64,000 nucleotides of DNA from Nostoc mirabile CHAB5784 (GCF_020829645.1 NZ_JAIVFS010000001.1:119558-183557); one strand, 5' to 3'; shown: positions 8,917 to 18,500, counted from the stretch's first letter. Notes: a model not told the origin generated them from the letters alone. Numbers and translations: made by a program.

Positions 8917-9516
8917 GTGATAATTTACGTTGAAACTAATTTCTTGATGAGTATTGCTAAAGGGCAAGATTCACAAGCACAAGAATTACTGCAAAATACA
9001 CCGTCTTCTTTACGTCTCGTAGTGCCAAGTATTTGTTTTGTAGAATCATTGACAACATTGGAACAAGAGGAAAAATATAATCTAGATTTCCTCCGCAAGT
9101 TAGATATACAAATTAATCAAGCAAAGCGGGATAATTCAGATAATGCACGATTACTGCTGTCTTGCCTAGAACAATCAAGAACTAGCTTTTTTCAACGAAA
9201 TAACGAAATTAAAGAACGTTTTAATGTAGCTTTTAATCAGCTGGCGATCAAATCAGAAATGATTACATTAACTACGGGTATTTTTCAAGGAACTTTAAAT
9301 AGAGCAATTTTTGAGAAGCACATTATAGATAGAATAATCTTGGAGTGTATAATTTTTCATGCTGGGTTACATCCCAATGAAAATAAATTATTTTTAAGTA
9401 ACAATTCTAAAGAATTTGGTAGAGGTGAAGTTATAGAGGTTTTACGAGATAGTGGTATTCAATATTTCAATAAAACCCAGAACTTTCTTGGTTGGCTACA
9501 ATCTCAATTAAATTAA
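8917..9516 (+). CDS. PIN-like domain protein
   Basis: 199 residues from GTG 8917. The opening IIYVETNFLMSIAKGQ is that of a PIN-like ribonuclease branch in which the first catalytic Asp is replaced by Glu (E6). Other candidate acidic sites are E43 in CFVESLTT and D138 in EKHIIDRIILE. The fourth position is LFLSNNSKEF, with Asn where many PIN proteins have Asp. The middle (about 60-115) is a long helical insertion. Close coupling to the preceding PD-(D/E)XK-like gene suggests a joint function, perhaps toxin-antitoxin or defence, but neither gene matches a system I can name. Confidence 0.6.
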   Translation: MIIYVETNFLMSIAKGQDSQAQELLQNTPSSLRLVVPSICFVESLTTLEQEEKYNLDFLRKLDIQINQAKRDNSDNARLLLSCLEQSRTSFFQRNNEIKERFNVAFNQLAIKSEMITLTTGIFQGTLNRAIFEKHIIDRIILECIIFHAGLHPNENKLFLSNNSKEFGRGEVIEVLRDSGIQYFNKTQNFLGWLQSQLN

Positions 9517-9540
9517 TTACACTATTCGCTTATTAAAAGT

Positions 9541-11343
9541 ATGAAATTTTTTAGAAAAATATTTCTGGCAATTAAAAGTTTTTGCTTACCAATAATTCTG
9601 GCTTTGGCAACAGCAATTACAGTTACCGCGTGCAATCCATCTAACTTTAAAACCGCAGCTGCACAAGTTCCGCAATTGGTTCTTTCTACTTTGAGCGACC
9701 CTAAAACCTTTAACTACGCCCTCATCCAAGAATCTCCCAATATTTCTGGTTTCACTTATGAGGCATTAGCTACTCAAAACGGAATAACTAAGGAAATTGA
9801 GCCAGCTTTGGCTGAATCTTGGGAACTTTCCCCAGACAAACTACGGTTTGTCTTTACCTTGCGAGAAGGATTGAAGTGGTCGGATGGTCAGCCATTAACA
9901 GCCGATGATGTCGTTTTCTCTTTCAATGACATCTACATGAACAAGCGCATTCCCACTTATACCCAAGATGGTCTTCGCATTGGTATCAGTAAGGCTTTTT
10001 TCAAAGTCCGCAAAGTCGATGAACGCCGGGTAGAATTTATTCTACCAGAACCGTTTTCTCCTTTTTTGCGATCGATTGCAGCAGGGGTAGGAATATTACC
10101 AGAACACGCCCTACGTGCAGCAGTGGAAGCCAAAAACTCTGACGGTAAGCCAGTGTTTATGTCCACTTGGGGAACCGACACAGACCCCAAAAAAATTATT
10201 GTTAATGGCCCTTACACAATCGAGAGTTATTCAGCCAATCAACGCGTAATATTTCGGCGCAACCCTTACTACTGGCGTCAGAAAGATGCACAAGGAAAAC
10301 AAATGCCATATATTGAGCGTGTAATTTGGCAAATTGTGGAATCGCCTGATACAGCTTTGTTGCAATTTCGTTCTGGAGGGTTAGATTTACTAGAAATTGG
10401 CCCTGGAAATTTTCAATTGCTCAAGCGTCAAGAAAAGCAAGGTAACTTTACTATTAAAAATGCTGGGCCTGACTCTGGGACAAGTTTTATAACTTTCAAT
10501 CTCAACAAAGGTAGTCGCAATGGCAAGCCTCTTGTAGATCCTATTAAGTCCCGCATTTTTAACAACGTTGCTTTTAGACAGGCTGTCGCCTACGCTATCG
10601 ATCGCCAAACGATGATCAACAACACTTTGCGGGGATTGGGTGAACCGCAAGACTCTCCAATTTCTGTTCCCAGTCCCTATTATTTGTCTCCAAAAGAAGG
10701 TTTAAAAACTTATGACTACAATCCAGAAAAAGCTAAACAACTTTTACTAGGAGCAGGATTTAAATACGATGATAAAGGTCAACTGTTAGACGCCGATGGT
10801 AATCGAGTCCGCTTCACAATAATGGCTATTGCTACTAATAAACCCACAATCACACCGAAAATCCAACAGGATCTCGGCAAGATAGGTATTAAAGTTGATT
10901 TACAATTTATTGACTTCAGTATTATTGGAGAAAAAATTTCTAACACCCTAGATTGGGAGTGTTGGTATGGATTCATCACTGGTGGTATTGAGCCACAAGA
11001 TGGTTTCAATGTCTGGTCTGTAGAAGGTAACTTTCATGTATTTAATCAGAAAGCTCAAGCGGGACAATCCCCAACAGTCGGTTGGAAAGCTACCGATTGG
11101 GAACAGAAAATTGAAGACCTCTACATTCAAGGGGCAAGGGAGTTCGATGAAACAAAACGCAAAGCTATCTATGCAGAAACACAACAACTCTCACAAGAGT
11201 ATCTGCCTTTTATTCACCTATTCAATTCCCTAGCTTTAGTAGCCGTGCGTAATACTATTGAGAACGTAAAATACTCAGCGACAGCAGGTTACAATTGGAA
11301 TATTTATGAACTCAAAGTAGTAGAAGAGAAAAAAGCTACTTAA
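9541..11343 (+). CDS. ABC transporter peptide-binding lipoprotein (family 5), copy 1
   Basis: Extracytoplasmic solute-binding protein of 600 residues of the OppA/DppA type (SBP_bac_5). The N-terminus is a lipoprotein signal ending in the lipobox VTAC, with Cys31 as the lipid anchor. Family landmarks include EPALAESWELSPD, FTLREGLKWSDGQPLTADDVVFSF and FRQAVAYAIDRQTM. The expected ligand is a peptide or other hydrophilic oligomer. No permease or ATPase gene is nearby, so it must share components encoded elsewhere. A second, closely similar gene follows 190 bp downstream in the same direction, indicating tandem duplication. Confidence 0.92.
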   Translation: MKFFRKIFLAIKSFCLPIILALATAITVTACNPSNFKTAAAQVPQLVLSTLSDPKTFNYALIQESPNISGFTYEALATQNGITKEIEPALAESWELSPDKLRFVFTLREGLKWSDGQPLTADDVVFSFNDIYMNKRIPTYTQDGLRIGISKAFFKVRKVDERRVEFILPEPFSPFLRSIAAGVGILPEHALRAAVEAKNSDGKPVFMSTWGTDTDPKKIIVNGPYTIESYSANQRVIFRRNPYYWRQKDAQGKQMPYIERVIWQIVESPDTALLQFRSGGLDLLEIGPGNFQLLKRQEKQGNFTIKNAGPDSGTSFITFNLNKGSRNGKPLVDPIKSRIFNNVAFRQAVAYAIDRQTMINNTLRGLGEPQDSPISVPSPYYLSPKEGLKTYDYNPEKAKQLLLGAGFKYDDKGQLLDADGNRVRFTIMAIATNKPTITPKIQQDLGKIGIKVDLQFIDFSIIGEKISNTLDWECWYGFITGGIEPQDGFNVWSVEGNFHVFNQKAQAGQSPTVGWKATDWEQKIEDLYIQGAREFDETKRKAIYAETQQLSQEYLPFIHLFNSLALVAVRNTIENVKYSATAGYNWNIYELKVVEEKKAT

Positions 11344-11362
11344 TTTTCATGGGCATGGGTAA

Positions 11363-11452
11363 GAGGCAGAGGGGCAGGGAGCAGGGAGCAGAGGGGAAAG
11401 ACAAGAGGTAATTTTTTATTCTCCTCTTCCCCCCTTCCCCCTGCTTTCCTCA
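11363..11452. repeat. Inverted G-rich/C-rich repeat arms between the two binding-protein genes
   Basis: A plus-strand G-rich array (GGCAGGGAGCAGGGAGCAG, about 11363-11399) faces a C-rich array (CTCCTCTTCCCCCCTTCCCC, about 11420-11452). Transcribed, they could pair into an imperfect long hairpin. It resembles the inverted heptamer pairs found elsewhere in the window. Confidence 0.6.
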
Positions 11453-11533
11453 TCCCTCCATTCCTCACTTCCCTTTATGCAGTCAAGGCTGAACACGAGG
11501 TATATTATGCAAACAGTTTAGTCTTCGAGTTTT

Positions 11534-13351
11534 ATGATTTTTACCCTCTTGCCTACCCGCCACCGTGGGTTTGCGGTTTTAGCAATATTCAGTCTATTCT
11601 TTATTTGTCAGATAGCTCTTATAAGTTGTAACCCAACTAATTTTAAGAGTAAGGCAGCGCAAGTATCGCAATGGGTTACAAGCACTATCGGCGACCCGAA
11701 AACTTTTAACTACGCCTTCAATCAGGAATATCCTCATGTTTTTCTGTTCACGACTGAAGGACTAACTACCCTCAATGGAATTACAGGCAAAATAGAGCCA
11801 GCTTTAGCGGAATCGTGGGATATTTCTGATGATAAAAAGCGAGTCGCTTTTACTTTGCGAGAAAACTTAAAATGGTCAGATGGCGAACCACTTACCGTAG
11901 ATGATGTTATCTTTACCTATGAAGATGTGATTTTCAATCCACAGATTCCTACCGATTGGAAAGATGGTCTGAAAATCGGTTCTAGTGGTAGTTTTCCTAA
12001 AATCAGAAAAATAGGCGATCGCCAAATTGAATTTATTCTACCTGAGCCTTTTGCTCCTTTCCTTTCCACCACAACCGGAGCATCAACAAATTCAGTTGGC
12101 ATTTTGCCAAAACATGCTTTAGCTGAATCATTGAAATCTAAAGATGCTAAAGGTAATCCCAAGTTTCTATCTACTTGGGGAACGAATACAGAACCCAGTA
12201 AAATTATTGTCAACGGTGCTTATAAAATAGAAAGTTATACTTCCAGTCAGCGTGTAGTATTTCGGCGCAATCCTTATTACTGGCGCAAAGATAGCCAAGG
12301 GAATCAGTTACCTTATGTTGAACGTATTGTTTGGCAAATTATTGAATCTACAGATACAATAATTCTTCAGTTTCGCTCTGGAGGATTAGATACAGTTACT
12401 GTTTCTCCTGAAAACTTTTCACTACTTAAGCGCGAAGAAAAGCGGGGAAAGTTTACTATCTACAATGGAGGCCCGGAATTCACCAATACTTATATTTCAT
12501 TTAATCTCAACAAAGGTCGGCGGCAAAACGGACAGCCTGTAATTGACTCAATTAAATCCCGTTGGTTTAATACCCTTGCTTTTAGACAAGCAGTTGCCCA
12601 TGCAATCGACCGTCAAACAATGCTAAATAATGTTTTTCGGGGGATTGGTGTGTTGCAAAATTCGCCGATAGAAATTCAAAGTCCTTACTACTTTCCTCCA
12701 GAAAAAGGTCTGAAAGTTTATGAATTTAATCAAGAAAAAGCTAAAAAATTACTATTAAGTGCAGGTTTTAAATATAATGCCAATAAACAGTTACTAGATG
12801 CTGATGGTAATCGGGTGCGCTTCAGTTTATTAACAAATGCTGAAAATAAAACTCGTGTGTTAATGGGAGCGCAAATTAAGCAAGATTTGAGTAAAATTGG
12901 CATTCAAGTTGATTTTAATCCAATTGCGTTCAATACCCTTACAGACAAGCTTTCTAATTCCCTCGATTGGGAATGTTATCTGCTAGGCTTTATTGGAGGG
13001 ATTGAACCAAACGACGGGGCTAATGTTTGGCTACCGTCAGGTGGACTACATACCTTCAATCAGAAACTTCAAGCAGGGCAAGAACCACTTATTGGTTGGC
13101 AAGTTGCAGATTGGGAGGCGGAAATTGGTCGTCTTTACATTCAAGCGGCACAAGAGTTAGATGAAGTAAAGCGCAAAGAGATTTACGCCGAAACGCAACG
13201 CCTCTCTCAGGAATATTTGCCTTACATTTATTTAGTGAATCCTTTAGCTTTGATAGCAGTGCGCGATCGCATTCAAAACGTCAAATTCTCTGCACTTGGT
13301 TCCCAAAAAGGAACGTTGTGGAACAAATATGAACTGAAAGTAACAGAATAG
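11534..13351 (+). CDS. ABC transporter peptide-binding lipoprotein (family 5), copy 2
   Basis: 605-residue paralogue of the preceding gene. It shares SNP-type landmarks such as FTLRENLKWSDGEPLTVDDVIFTYED, RVVFRRNPYYWRKDSQG and FRQAVAHAIDRQTMLNN. The lipobox is LISC. The main difference is a small insertion with TTTGASTNSVG in the middle of the first lobe. Both copies keep full length and clean frames, so both are probably functional, perhaps with different ligands. As with copy 1, no permease or ATPase lies alongside. The start at ATG 11534 gives a normal signal peptide, although a later start is possible. Confidence 0.92.
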   Translation: MIFTLLPTRHRGFAVLAIFSLFFICQIALISCNPTNFKSKAAQVSQWVTSTIGDPKTFNYAFNQEYPHVFLFTTEGLTTLNGITGKIEPALAESWDISDDKKRVAFTLRENLKWSDGEPLTVDDVIFTYEDVIFNPQIPTDWKDGLKIGSSGSFPKIRKIGDRQIEFILPEPFAPFLSTTTGASTNSVGILPKHALAESLKSKDAKGNPKFLSTWGTNTEPSKIIVNGAYKIESYTSSQRVVFRRNPYYWRKDSQGNQLPYVERIVWQIIESTDTIILQFRSGGLDTVTVSPENFSLLKREEKRGKFTIYNGGPEFTNTYISFNLNKGRRQNGQPVIDSIKSRWFNTLAFRQAVAHAIDRQTMLNNVFRGIGVLQNSPIEIQSPYYFPPEKGLKVYEFNQEKAKKLLLSAGFKYNANKQLLDADGNRVRFSLLTNAENKTRVLMGAQIKQDLSKIGIQVDFNPIAFNTLTDKLSNSLDWECYLLGFIGGIEPNDGANVWLPSGGLHTFNQKLQAGQEPLIGWQVADWEAEIGRLYIQAAQELDEVKRKEIYAETQRLSQEYLPYIYLVNPLALIAVRDRIQNVKFSALGSQKGTLWNKYELKVTE

Positions 13352-13424
13352 AGTTTAAAGTATTAAAATCTCTGCCCTTGGTGGCACGTTTGGGAAAATT
13401 TATAAAATCAAAACAACAGAATCA

Positions 13425-14213
13425 GTGTCTCAACATGAAAGTTTGCGATCGCTCCTCGAAGCGGTTGCCAATGGTAAAGTTACGCCAGATACCGCATTAG
13501 ACTCACTCAAAGACTTAACTTATGAATCTGTAGGTGAGTTTGCCAAAATCGACCATCATCGCCAGCTAAGAACTGGTTTCCCAGAGGTGATTTGGGGGCC
13601 TGGTAAGACTCCCGACCAAATTGCTCAAATTATGGAGGTGATGCGCCTCCGTAATCCGGTGGTGATGGCAACTCGCATTGAACCAGCAGTTTATGCCGCG
13701 CTGGAATCAAAAGTTAGCGGTTTGCGATATTACGAATCGGCGCGAATTTGTGCGATCGCTCCCCCTACCATCGAACCACAATTTGCGGGTGAAATTGGCA
13801 TTCTTTCTGCTGGTACTGCCGATTTAGCCGTTGCTGAAGAAGCTGCTGTCACTGCTGAACTTTCTGGTTTTCAGGTACAGCGCCTCTGGGATGTTGGTGT
13901 TGCTGGGATTCACCGTTTATTAAGTAACCGCCACCTGATTGAGTCCGCATCGGTGTTGATTGTCGTAGCGGGGATGGAAGGCGCTTTACCCAGCGTTGTC
14001 GCTGGTTTAGCGAGTTGTCCTGTGATTGCCGTACCCACCAGCATTGGTTATGGCGCAAGTTTTGGCGGTTTAGCACCTTTATTGACAATGCTTAACTCTT
14101 GTGCTGCGGGAGTAGGTGTAGTAAATATCGATAATGGTTTTGGTGCAGCAGTTTTGGCGGGGCAAATTTTGCGGACTGCCGAGAAATTGCGGTTGGCATC
14201 TGCTGCATCTTGA
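13425..14213 (+). CDS. larB: LarB-like nickel-pincer cofactor biosynthesis protein
   Basis: 262-residue protein of the LarB family, which carboxylates nicotinic acid adenine dinucleotide in the first step of nickel-pincer nucleotide synthesis; the C-terminal half is related to PurE AIR carboxylase. Seen here are the family stretch FPEVIWGPGKTPDQIAQIME and the PurE-like core VVAGMEGALPSVVAGL followed by VPTSIGYGASFGG. The start is GTG 13425; the ATG ten bases later is out of frame. larC and larE are not in the window. In cyanobacteria the gene is often annotated only as an AIR carboxylase homologue. Confidence 0.85.
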   Translation: MSQHESLRSLLEAVANGKVTPDTALDSLKDLTYESVGEFAKIDHHRQLRTGFPEVIWGPGKTPDQIAQIMEVMRLRNPVVMATRIEPAVYAALESKVSGLRYYESARICAIAPPTIEPQFAGEIGILSAGTADLAVAEEAAVTAELSGFQVQRLWDVGVAGIHRLLSNRHLIESASVLIVVAGMEGALPSVVAGLASCPVIAVPTSIGYGASFGGLAPLLTMLNSCAAGVGVVNIDNGFGAAVLAGQILRTAEKLRLASAAS

Positions 14214-14318
14214 GTTAAGACATTAAAGTTACACCCAAGATTTCAGTAAATATCAGGAATTTATCTAAAAAATAAACTGATGCTGAATTTTGCCACCCTT
14301 AACTTATAACCACCAAAT

Positions 14319-14528
14319 ATGAGCCATTACAGCGATTTGATATCTCAGTTATATTGGGATTTGCCTGTAAATTTGACAGCACTACTAGCACAAACAATTA
14401 CCGATCCAGACTTGATGGGTCAGGTTGAAAAATCTTGGCGTCACTTTATACAAACAGGTCAAGTGTGGGCATTGTTGATTGGTTTAGTCATTGGTTATAT
14501 GATTCGGAATCTAACTAGTTACGGTTGA
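14319..14528 (+). CDS. Small single-span membrane protein, unknown function
   Basis: 69-residue protein I do not recognise. The N-terminal 45 residues are soluble in character (MSHYSDLISQLYWDLPVNL), with a short amphipathic stretch. Residues about 49-64 (VWALLIGLVIGYMIRNL) form a probable membrane helix close to the C-terminus, a tail-anchor-like layout. It lies between larB and argH on the same strand with about 100 bp on either side. The clean frame and sensible composition favour a real gene. No ribosome site is obvious. Confidence 0.6.
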   Translation: MSHYSDLISQLYWDLPVNLTALLAQTITDPDLMGQVEKSWRHFIQTGQVWALLIGLVIGYMIRNLTSYG

Positions 14529-14532
14529 ATTT

Positions 14533-14665
14533 AGGGGGGAGTGGGGAGTAAGGAGAGACGCGATTAATCGCGTCTGTACTAGGGAGTAGGAAATCAGCAA
14601 AATTGTCTTCCTCTCTTCCTAAATCATCACTCCCCATTCTCCACTCCCCACTCCCCACTCCCCTC
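14533..14665. repeat. Inverted G-rich/C-rich arms with internal palindrome, upstream of argH
   Basis: A GGGGGGAGTGGGGAGTAAGG arm (14533-14554) faces C-rich CCCCACTCCCCACTCCCC units (14629-14665) ending 10 bases before the argH start. Between them is a perfect 20-bp palindrome AGACGCGATTAATCGCGTCT at 14556-14575, a copy of the dispersed palindrome also found at 58355-58384. Confidence 0.7.
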
Positions 14666-14674
14666 ATAATATTT

Positions 14675-16063
14675 ATGACCAAAGAAGAAACTTGGAGCCA
14701 GAGGTTTGAATCAGCGTTGCATCCGGCGATCGCTCGTTTTAATGCCAGTATAGGTTTTGATATTGAATTAATCGAATATGACCTGACTGGTTCTCAAGCC
14801 CATGTCAAAATGCTTGCTCACACGGGCATTATCTCCCAACAAGAAGGAGAGCAACTGGTTGCAGGTTTAGAAAAAATTCGCCAAGAGTACCGCGAGGGTA
14901 AATTTAAGCCTGGTGTCGATGCTGAAGACGTACATTTTGCAGTTGAACGACGATTGACAGAAATTGTCGGCGATGTGGGTAAAAAGGTGCATACAGCGCG
15001 ATCGCGTAATGATCAAGTTGGTACTGACACCAGACTCTACCTCCGCGACCAAATCCAACAAATCAAAAGCGAATTGCGAGAATTTCAAGGTGTCTTACTG
15101 GATATAGCCGAAAAGCACGTTGAAACCCTGATTCCTGGCTATACCCACCTACAACGCGCCCAACCCTTGAGTTTAGCTCACCACCTCTTGGCATACTTTC
15201 AAATGGCCCAACGCGACTGGGAACGCTTAGGAGATGTTTCTCGCCGCGTAAATATCTCACCTTTAGGGTGCGGTGCTTTGGCGGGAACTACTTTCCCGAT
15301 TGACCGCCACTACACAGCAAAACTATTGCATTTTGACGATATTTATGCTAATAGCCTTGATGGAGTGAGCGATCGCGATTTTGCGATCGAATTCTTGTGT
15401 GCTGCTAGCTTGATTATGGTTCACCTCAGTCGCCTTGCAGAAGAAGTCATTCTTTGGTCATCTCAAGAATTTGGCTTTGTCACCCTTAAAGATAGCTGTG
15501 CCACAGGTTCCAGTATCATGCCCCAAAAGAAAAACCCTGATGTGCCAGAATTAGTCCGGGGAAAAACAGGACGTGTATTCGGTCATCTCCAGGCGTTATT
15601 GGTGATTATGAAGGGGCTACCACTGGCATATAACAAAGACCTGCAAGAAGATAAAGAAGGTTTGTTTGACAGCGTCAACACAGTCAAAGCCTCTCTCGAA
15701 GCAATGACGATTTTGCTGAGAGAAGGTTTAGAATTTCGCACTCAACGCTTAGAACAAGCAGTGACAGAAGATTTTTCCAACGCTACCGATGTAGCAGATT
15801 ATTTAGCCGCGCGGGGAGTTCCCTTCCGAGAAGCATACAACCTCGTGGGTAAGATAGTAAAAACCTGTGATGCCGCAGGTAAACTTCTGAAAGATTTGAG
15901 CTTGGAAGAGTGGCAACAATTCCACCCAGGATTTGCAGCCGATATTTATGAAGCGATATCTCCTCGTCAAGTTGTTGCAACCCGTAACAGTTACGGTGGT
16001 ACTGGCTTTGCACAGGTAAGGAAAGCACTCATAGCTGCCCGCGCTCAAATTGCTGTCGATTAA
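14675..16063 (+). CDS. argH: Argininosuccinate lyase
   Basis: Last enzyme of arginine synthesis, splitting argininosuccinate into arginine and fumarate; it thereby supplies one of the two cyanophycin monomers. From ATG 14675 ([19 protein letters not shown]) it is 462 residues, the usual length. Readings that begin at 14603 translate the C-rich repeat and are rejected. The fumarase/aspartase-superfamily signature [11 protein letters not shown] is at 278-288, and the substrate region [13 protein letters not shown] is at 106-118. The gene is intact and ends just before a two-way terminator hairpin. Confidence 0.98.
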   Translation: MTKEETWSQRFESALHPAIARFNASIGFDIELIEYDLTGSQAHVKMLAHTGIISQQEGEQLVAGLEKIRQEYREGKFKPGVDAEDVHFAVERRLTEIVGDVGKKVHTARSRNDQVGTDTRLYLRDQIQQIKSELREFQGVLLDIAEKHVETLIPGYTHLQRAQPLSLAHHLLAYFQMAQRDWERLGDVSRRVNISPLGCGALAGTTFPIDRHYTAKLLHFDDIYANSLDGVSDRDFAIEFLCAASLIMVHLSRLAEEVILWSSQEFGFVTLKDSCATGSSIMPQKKNPDVPELVRGKTGRVFGHLQALLVIMKGLPLAYNKDLQEDKEGLFDSVNTVKASLEAMTILLREGLEFRTQRLEQAVTEDFSNATDVADYLAARGVPFREAYNLVGKIVKTCDAAGKLLKDLSLEEWQQFHPGFAADIYEAISPRQVVATRNSYGGTGFAQVRKALIAARAQIAVD

Positions 16064-16070
16064 TAAATAA

Positions 16071-16090
16071 GGGCGTACATATGTGCGCCC
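16071..16090. terminator. Bidirectional terminator hairpin between argH and the small basic gene
   Basis: GGGCGTAC-ATAT-GTGCGCCC: an 8-bp stem with one mismatch and a four-base loop, followed by TAAAAAATAAATAA on the plus side. It lies 8 bases after the argH stop and 44 bases beyond the end of the converging minus-strand gene. Confidence 0.7.
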
Positions 16091-16133
16091 TAAAAAATAA
16101 ATAATCTAAATAAAAAGGATTTAAGCAGACAGC

Positions 16134-16298
16134 TTATTCAGTGTCAGCTGCTGCTGCGCCTTCTTCTTCTTCACTCTTCGGTGGTCTTTGTTGGAACCTT
16201 CTCTGCATTCTTCCTGTCGTAGTCCGTTTACGAAACTTTCTGGCATACGCCTGGTTACGTAGCGCCTTTTCTTTTTTTGGGTTACGGCGCTTGGCCAT
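16134..16298 (-). CDS. Small basic conserved cyanobacterial protein
   Basis: 54-residue protein from ATG 16298, preceded by GAGGTGA; the reading from 16322 adds eight residues that include this ribosome site and is rejected. The N-terminal two thirds are packed with Lys and Arg (MAKRRNPKKEKALRNQAYAR, then KFRKRTTTGRMQRRFQQRPP); the tail is acidic (KSEEEEGAAAADTE). The charge pattern resembles small ribosome- or RNA-binding proteins, but no named family is recognised. The gene stands alone and converges on argH. A real gene is likely from the good ribosome site and composition; its job is unknown. Confidence 0.7.
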   Translation of the reverse strand: MAKRRNPKKEKALRNQAYARKFRKRTTTGRMQRRFQQRPPKSEEEEGAAAADTE

Positions 16299-16936
16299 GT
16301 TCACCTCATTAATAAACAACAAAAAAGTAGCAACTAGGCATCACGTAGGCAATATCAGTTACCAATGTTATTGATATACTTGTAGCCTAGTGCAGCAATA
16401 AATACGCTTTAAACAGTGTACTAGTCTATCGCATTCAACCTTGCTCTGTCAATAATAATTTAGAACTATCCCCACCAGCTAGACGAAAAATACTTTTTAT
16501 TAGATTCAAATTTGTCAAATAGATGTAAATTAGCTAACTAGTTGTTGTTCTTGGAACAAACTAATCAATATTATCAAGAATTAGGTGACGGTCTCAAACC
16601 CCGCTTAATTGTCTGTTCTAAATTTTGGGTTAAAACTTATCATTCAGATTATTTTTTTTAATGTGTGCTGAAAAATATTAGTGATTGCTAGTTTGGACAA
16701 GGCTAATGTTAGTTTTAAACTGAAAAACTTTCTGATTTAACAAAGTTTATGTATATATGAATACAGTGCTTCTCTTGAAACTTAATGTTAGAATCAATAA
16801 TATTCTACGTAAATCGCGAGAATAAAATCTCAAGCCACAAACATATGTGTATAAAACAAAACTAAATAAAAATTTTATTAGTTGAGTTTATGTAAGTGCT
16901 AGAGAGCTATAGAAAACAATACAAAAATTTTGAAGA
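16299..16936. other. AT-rich intergenic region with a possible coding remnant
   Basis: 638 bp, strongly AT-rich. Bases 16542-16661 stay open for 39 codons with coding-like composition (EQTNQYYQELGDGLKPRLIV, then CSKFWVKTYHSDYFF), but there is a stop directly upstream and no good start. This could be the tail of a lost gene, with no family recognised. The rest holds no repeat or hairpin that I can support; it presumably carries promoters for the flanking genes. Confidence 0.35.
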
Positions 16937-17431
16937 TTGAACGTTATTGCTTTTTTTCCGGCAGCTGTCCAGTCCACACGTAGCTTATGGCGTATTGGAC
17001 AAACAGTATTGGGTATTATATTTCGTCATCCCATTACTGGCACTAGTATTATCCCAATTTTACCCGATGGTCGGATTGTACTGATCCGGCGGCGTGATAA
17101 CGGTCTTTGGGGATTGCCTGGAGGTATGGTGGATTGGGGAGAAGATATTCCCAACACAGTCCGCCGGGAATTGATTGAGGAAACCGGGCTAGAATTGGTG
17201 AAAATTAATCGTTTGGTAGGAGTTTACTCCGCACCAGACCGTGATCCCAGAATCCATTCAATTTGTGTTGTGGTTGAAGCCGAGGTACATGGGACAATGG
17301 AGATTCTAGATACTTTGGAAGTCATGGAAATCCAAGCTTTCTCTCCCAATTTGCTACCTTCAGGACAGATGTCTCACGACCATACTCGGCAGTTGCAAGA
17401 CTACTTAAATGGCTTGACAACACTGGCATAA
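16937..17431 (+). CDS. Nudix hydrolase
   Basis: 164-residue Nudix-fold enzyme starting at TTG 16937. The complete Nudix box is present: a G-x5-E segment (GMVDWGE), seven residues, then RELIEETGL. The preceding strand LIRRRDNGLWGLPGG is also typical. Members cleave nucleoside diphosphates linked to another group; the substrate (NADH, ADP-ribose, oxidised nucleotide or other) cannot be set from the box alone. The N-terminal 35 residues are somewhat hydrophobic (VLGIIFRHPITGTSIIPIL). The gene stands alone between repeat-rich spacers. TTG as start is the weakest part of the call. Confidence 0.88.
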   Translation: MNVIAFFPAAVQSTRSLWRIGQTVLGIIFRHPITGTSIIPILPDGRIVLIRRRDNGLWGLPGGMVDWGEDIPNTVRRELIEETGLELVKINRLVGVYSAPDRDPRIHSICVVVEAEVHGTMEILDTLEVMEIQAFSPNLLPSGQMSHDHTRQLQDYLNGLTTLA

Positions 17432-17436
17432 CAATA

Positions 17437-17610
17437 AATAGTCATTAGTCATTTGTCATTAGTCATTTGTCATTTGCCGCCAAAGTATACGATCTAAGGA
17501 AGCTTCTCTACTAGACGCTTTCGCGTTCGGCTCACACTTCTCTCTTTGTAATTTGTCCCAAACTAATTACTAATGACCAATGCCCAATGACTAATGACTA
17601 ATGACTATTT
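17437..17610. repeat. Inverted pair of TGACTAA-type heptamer arrays
   Basis: The left arm (17437-17476) is built of GTCATTAGTCATTTGTCATT units and the right arm (about 17570-17610) of the complementary AATGACTAATGACTA units, so the two can pair over about 40 bases. The roughly 95-bp centre includes TAGACGCTTTCGCGTTCGGC, a variant of a dispersed motif. Confidence 0.75.
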
Positions 17611-17643
17611 ATTATGATGCTAAAAGTTAACTACTAAATTAAA

Positions 17644-18456
17644 ATGAATACACTATTCCGTAACTCGCGGATAAAGCTCTCTCAAGGGCTGATATTCTGG
17701 CGTGAAGTCGGTGAAAAAACTCCTATAATTTTTTTACATGGTGCTTGGAATGAGAGCAGTCAATGGTTATCTGTGATGGAGTCTCTTTCACAAGATTTCC
17801 ATTGCTTTGCACTTGATTTGTTAGGGTTTGGTGAATCAGAAAATCCGAATATCCACCATTCGATAGATTTACAAGTAGAGTGTTTAGCTGAGTTTTTGCA
17901 AGCTGTCAAGCTAGAAAAAGTCTATTTAGTAGGGCATTCTCTTGGGGGTTGGATTGCTGCTAGTTATGCTTTAAAGTATCCAGAGAAAGTTGATGGTTTG
18001 GTACTGCTTGCACCAGAGGGTGTAGAGATAGCAGGACAAGAAGAGTATTGCCAGAAGATGCGGCGATTATTGAATTATCCACCAATTATAGTTAAGTTGC
18101 TGCGATCGCTAACTCCCTTCACTAAAATCTTAGGTTGGCACGAAAAAATTGCACAGGATTTGCAATTACGTCAGGAATTGTTGCGTTACCCCATAGCTTG
18201 CCAGTTACTCTTCAAAAGGCGACAAGCAGAAATTGAGGCGGAATTAGTGCAAAAGCGGCTTTACATGATAGATGTGCAGGTTTTTATTTTACAAGGTGGC
18301 CAAGATACACCAGATGCTTTAGCTAAGAGCCGAGTTTATACTCAACTGATGCCCAAAGTCGAGTTGAAAATGATTGCCCATGCCGGAAATGACTTACCAG
18401 AATCTTGTGCTGGGGTTGTAGCGGTTGAGATTCGGGAGTTTATTAAAAGAAATTAG
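17644..18456 (+). CDS. Alpha/beta-fold hydrolase
   Basis: 270-residue protein with a complete alpha/beta-hydrolase plan. The oxyanion region is IIFLHGAWNESSQW, the nucleophile elbow is VGHSLGGWIAA (Ser at about 101), a candidate acid is in FILQGGQDTPDA and the catalytic His is in MIAHAGNDLPE near the C-terminus. Likely substrates are esters or related bonds; none is indicated by neighbours. Start ATG 17644 follows the repeat region after a short AT-rich stretch. Single-copy, intact and not obviously in an operon. Confidence 0.88.
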   Translation: MNTLFRNSRIKLSQGLIFWREVGEKTPIIFLHGAWNESSQWLSVMESLSQDFHCFALDLLGFGESENPNIHHSIDLQVECLAEFLQAVKLEKVYLVGHSLGGWIAASYALKYPEKVDGLVLLAPEGVEIAGQEEYCQKMRRLLNYPPIIVKLLRSLTPFTKILGWHEKIAQDLQLRQELLRYPIACQLLFKRRQAEIEAELVQKRLYMIDVQVFILQGGQDTPDALAKSRVYTQLMPKVELKMIAHAGNDLPESCAGVVAVEIREFIKRN

Positions 18457-18500
18457 TAATTAGAGGAAAGCGGGTTCAGAAAACTTATATCCATAAAAAA

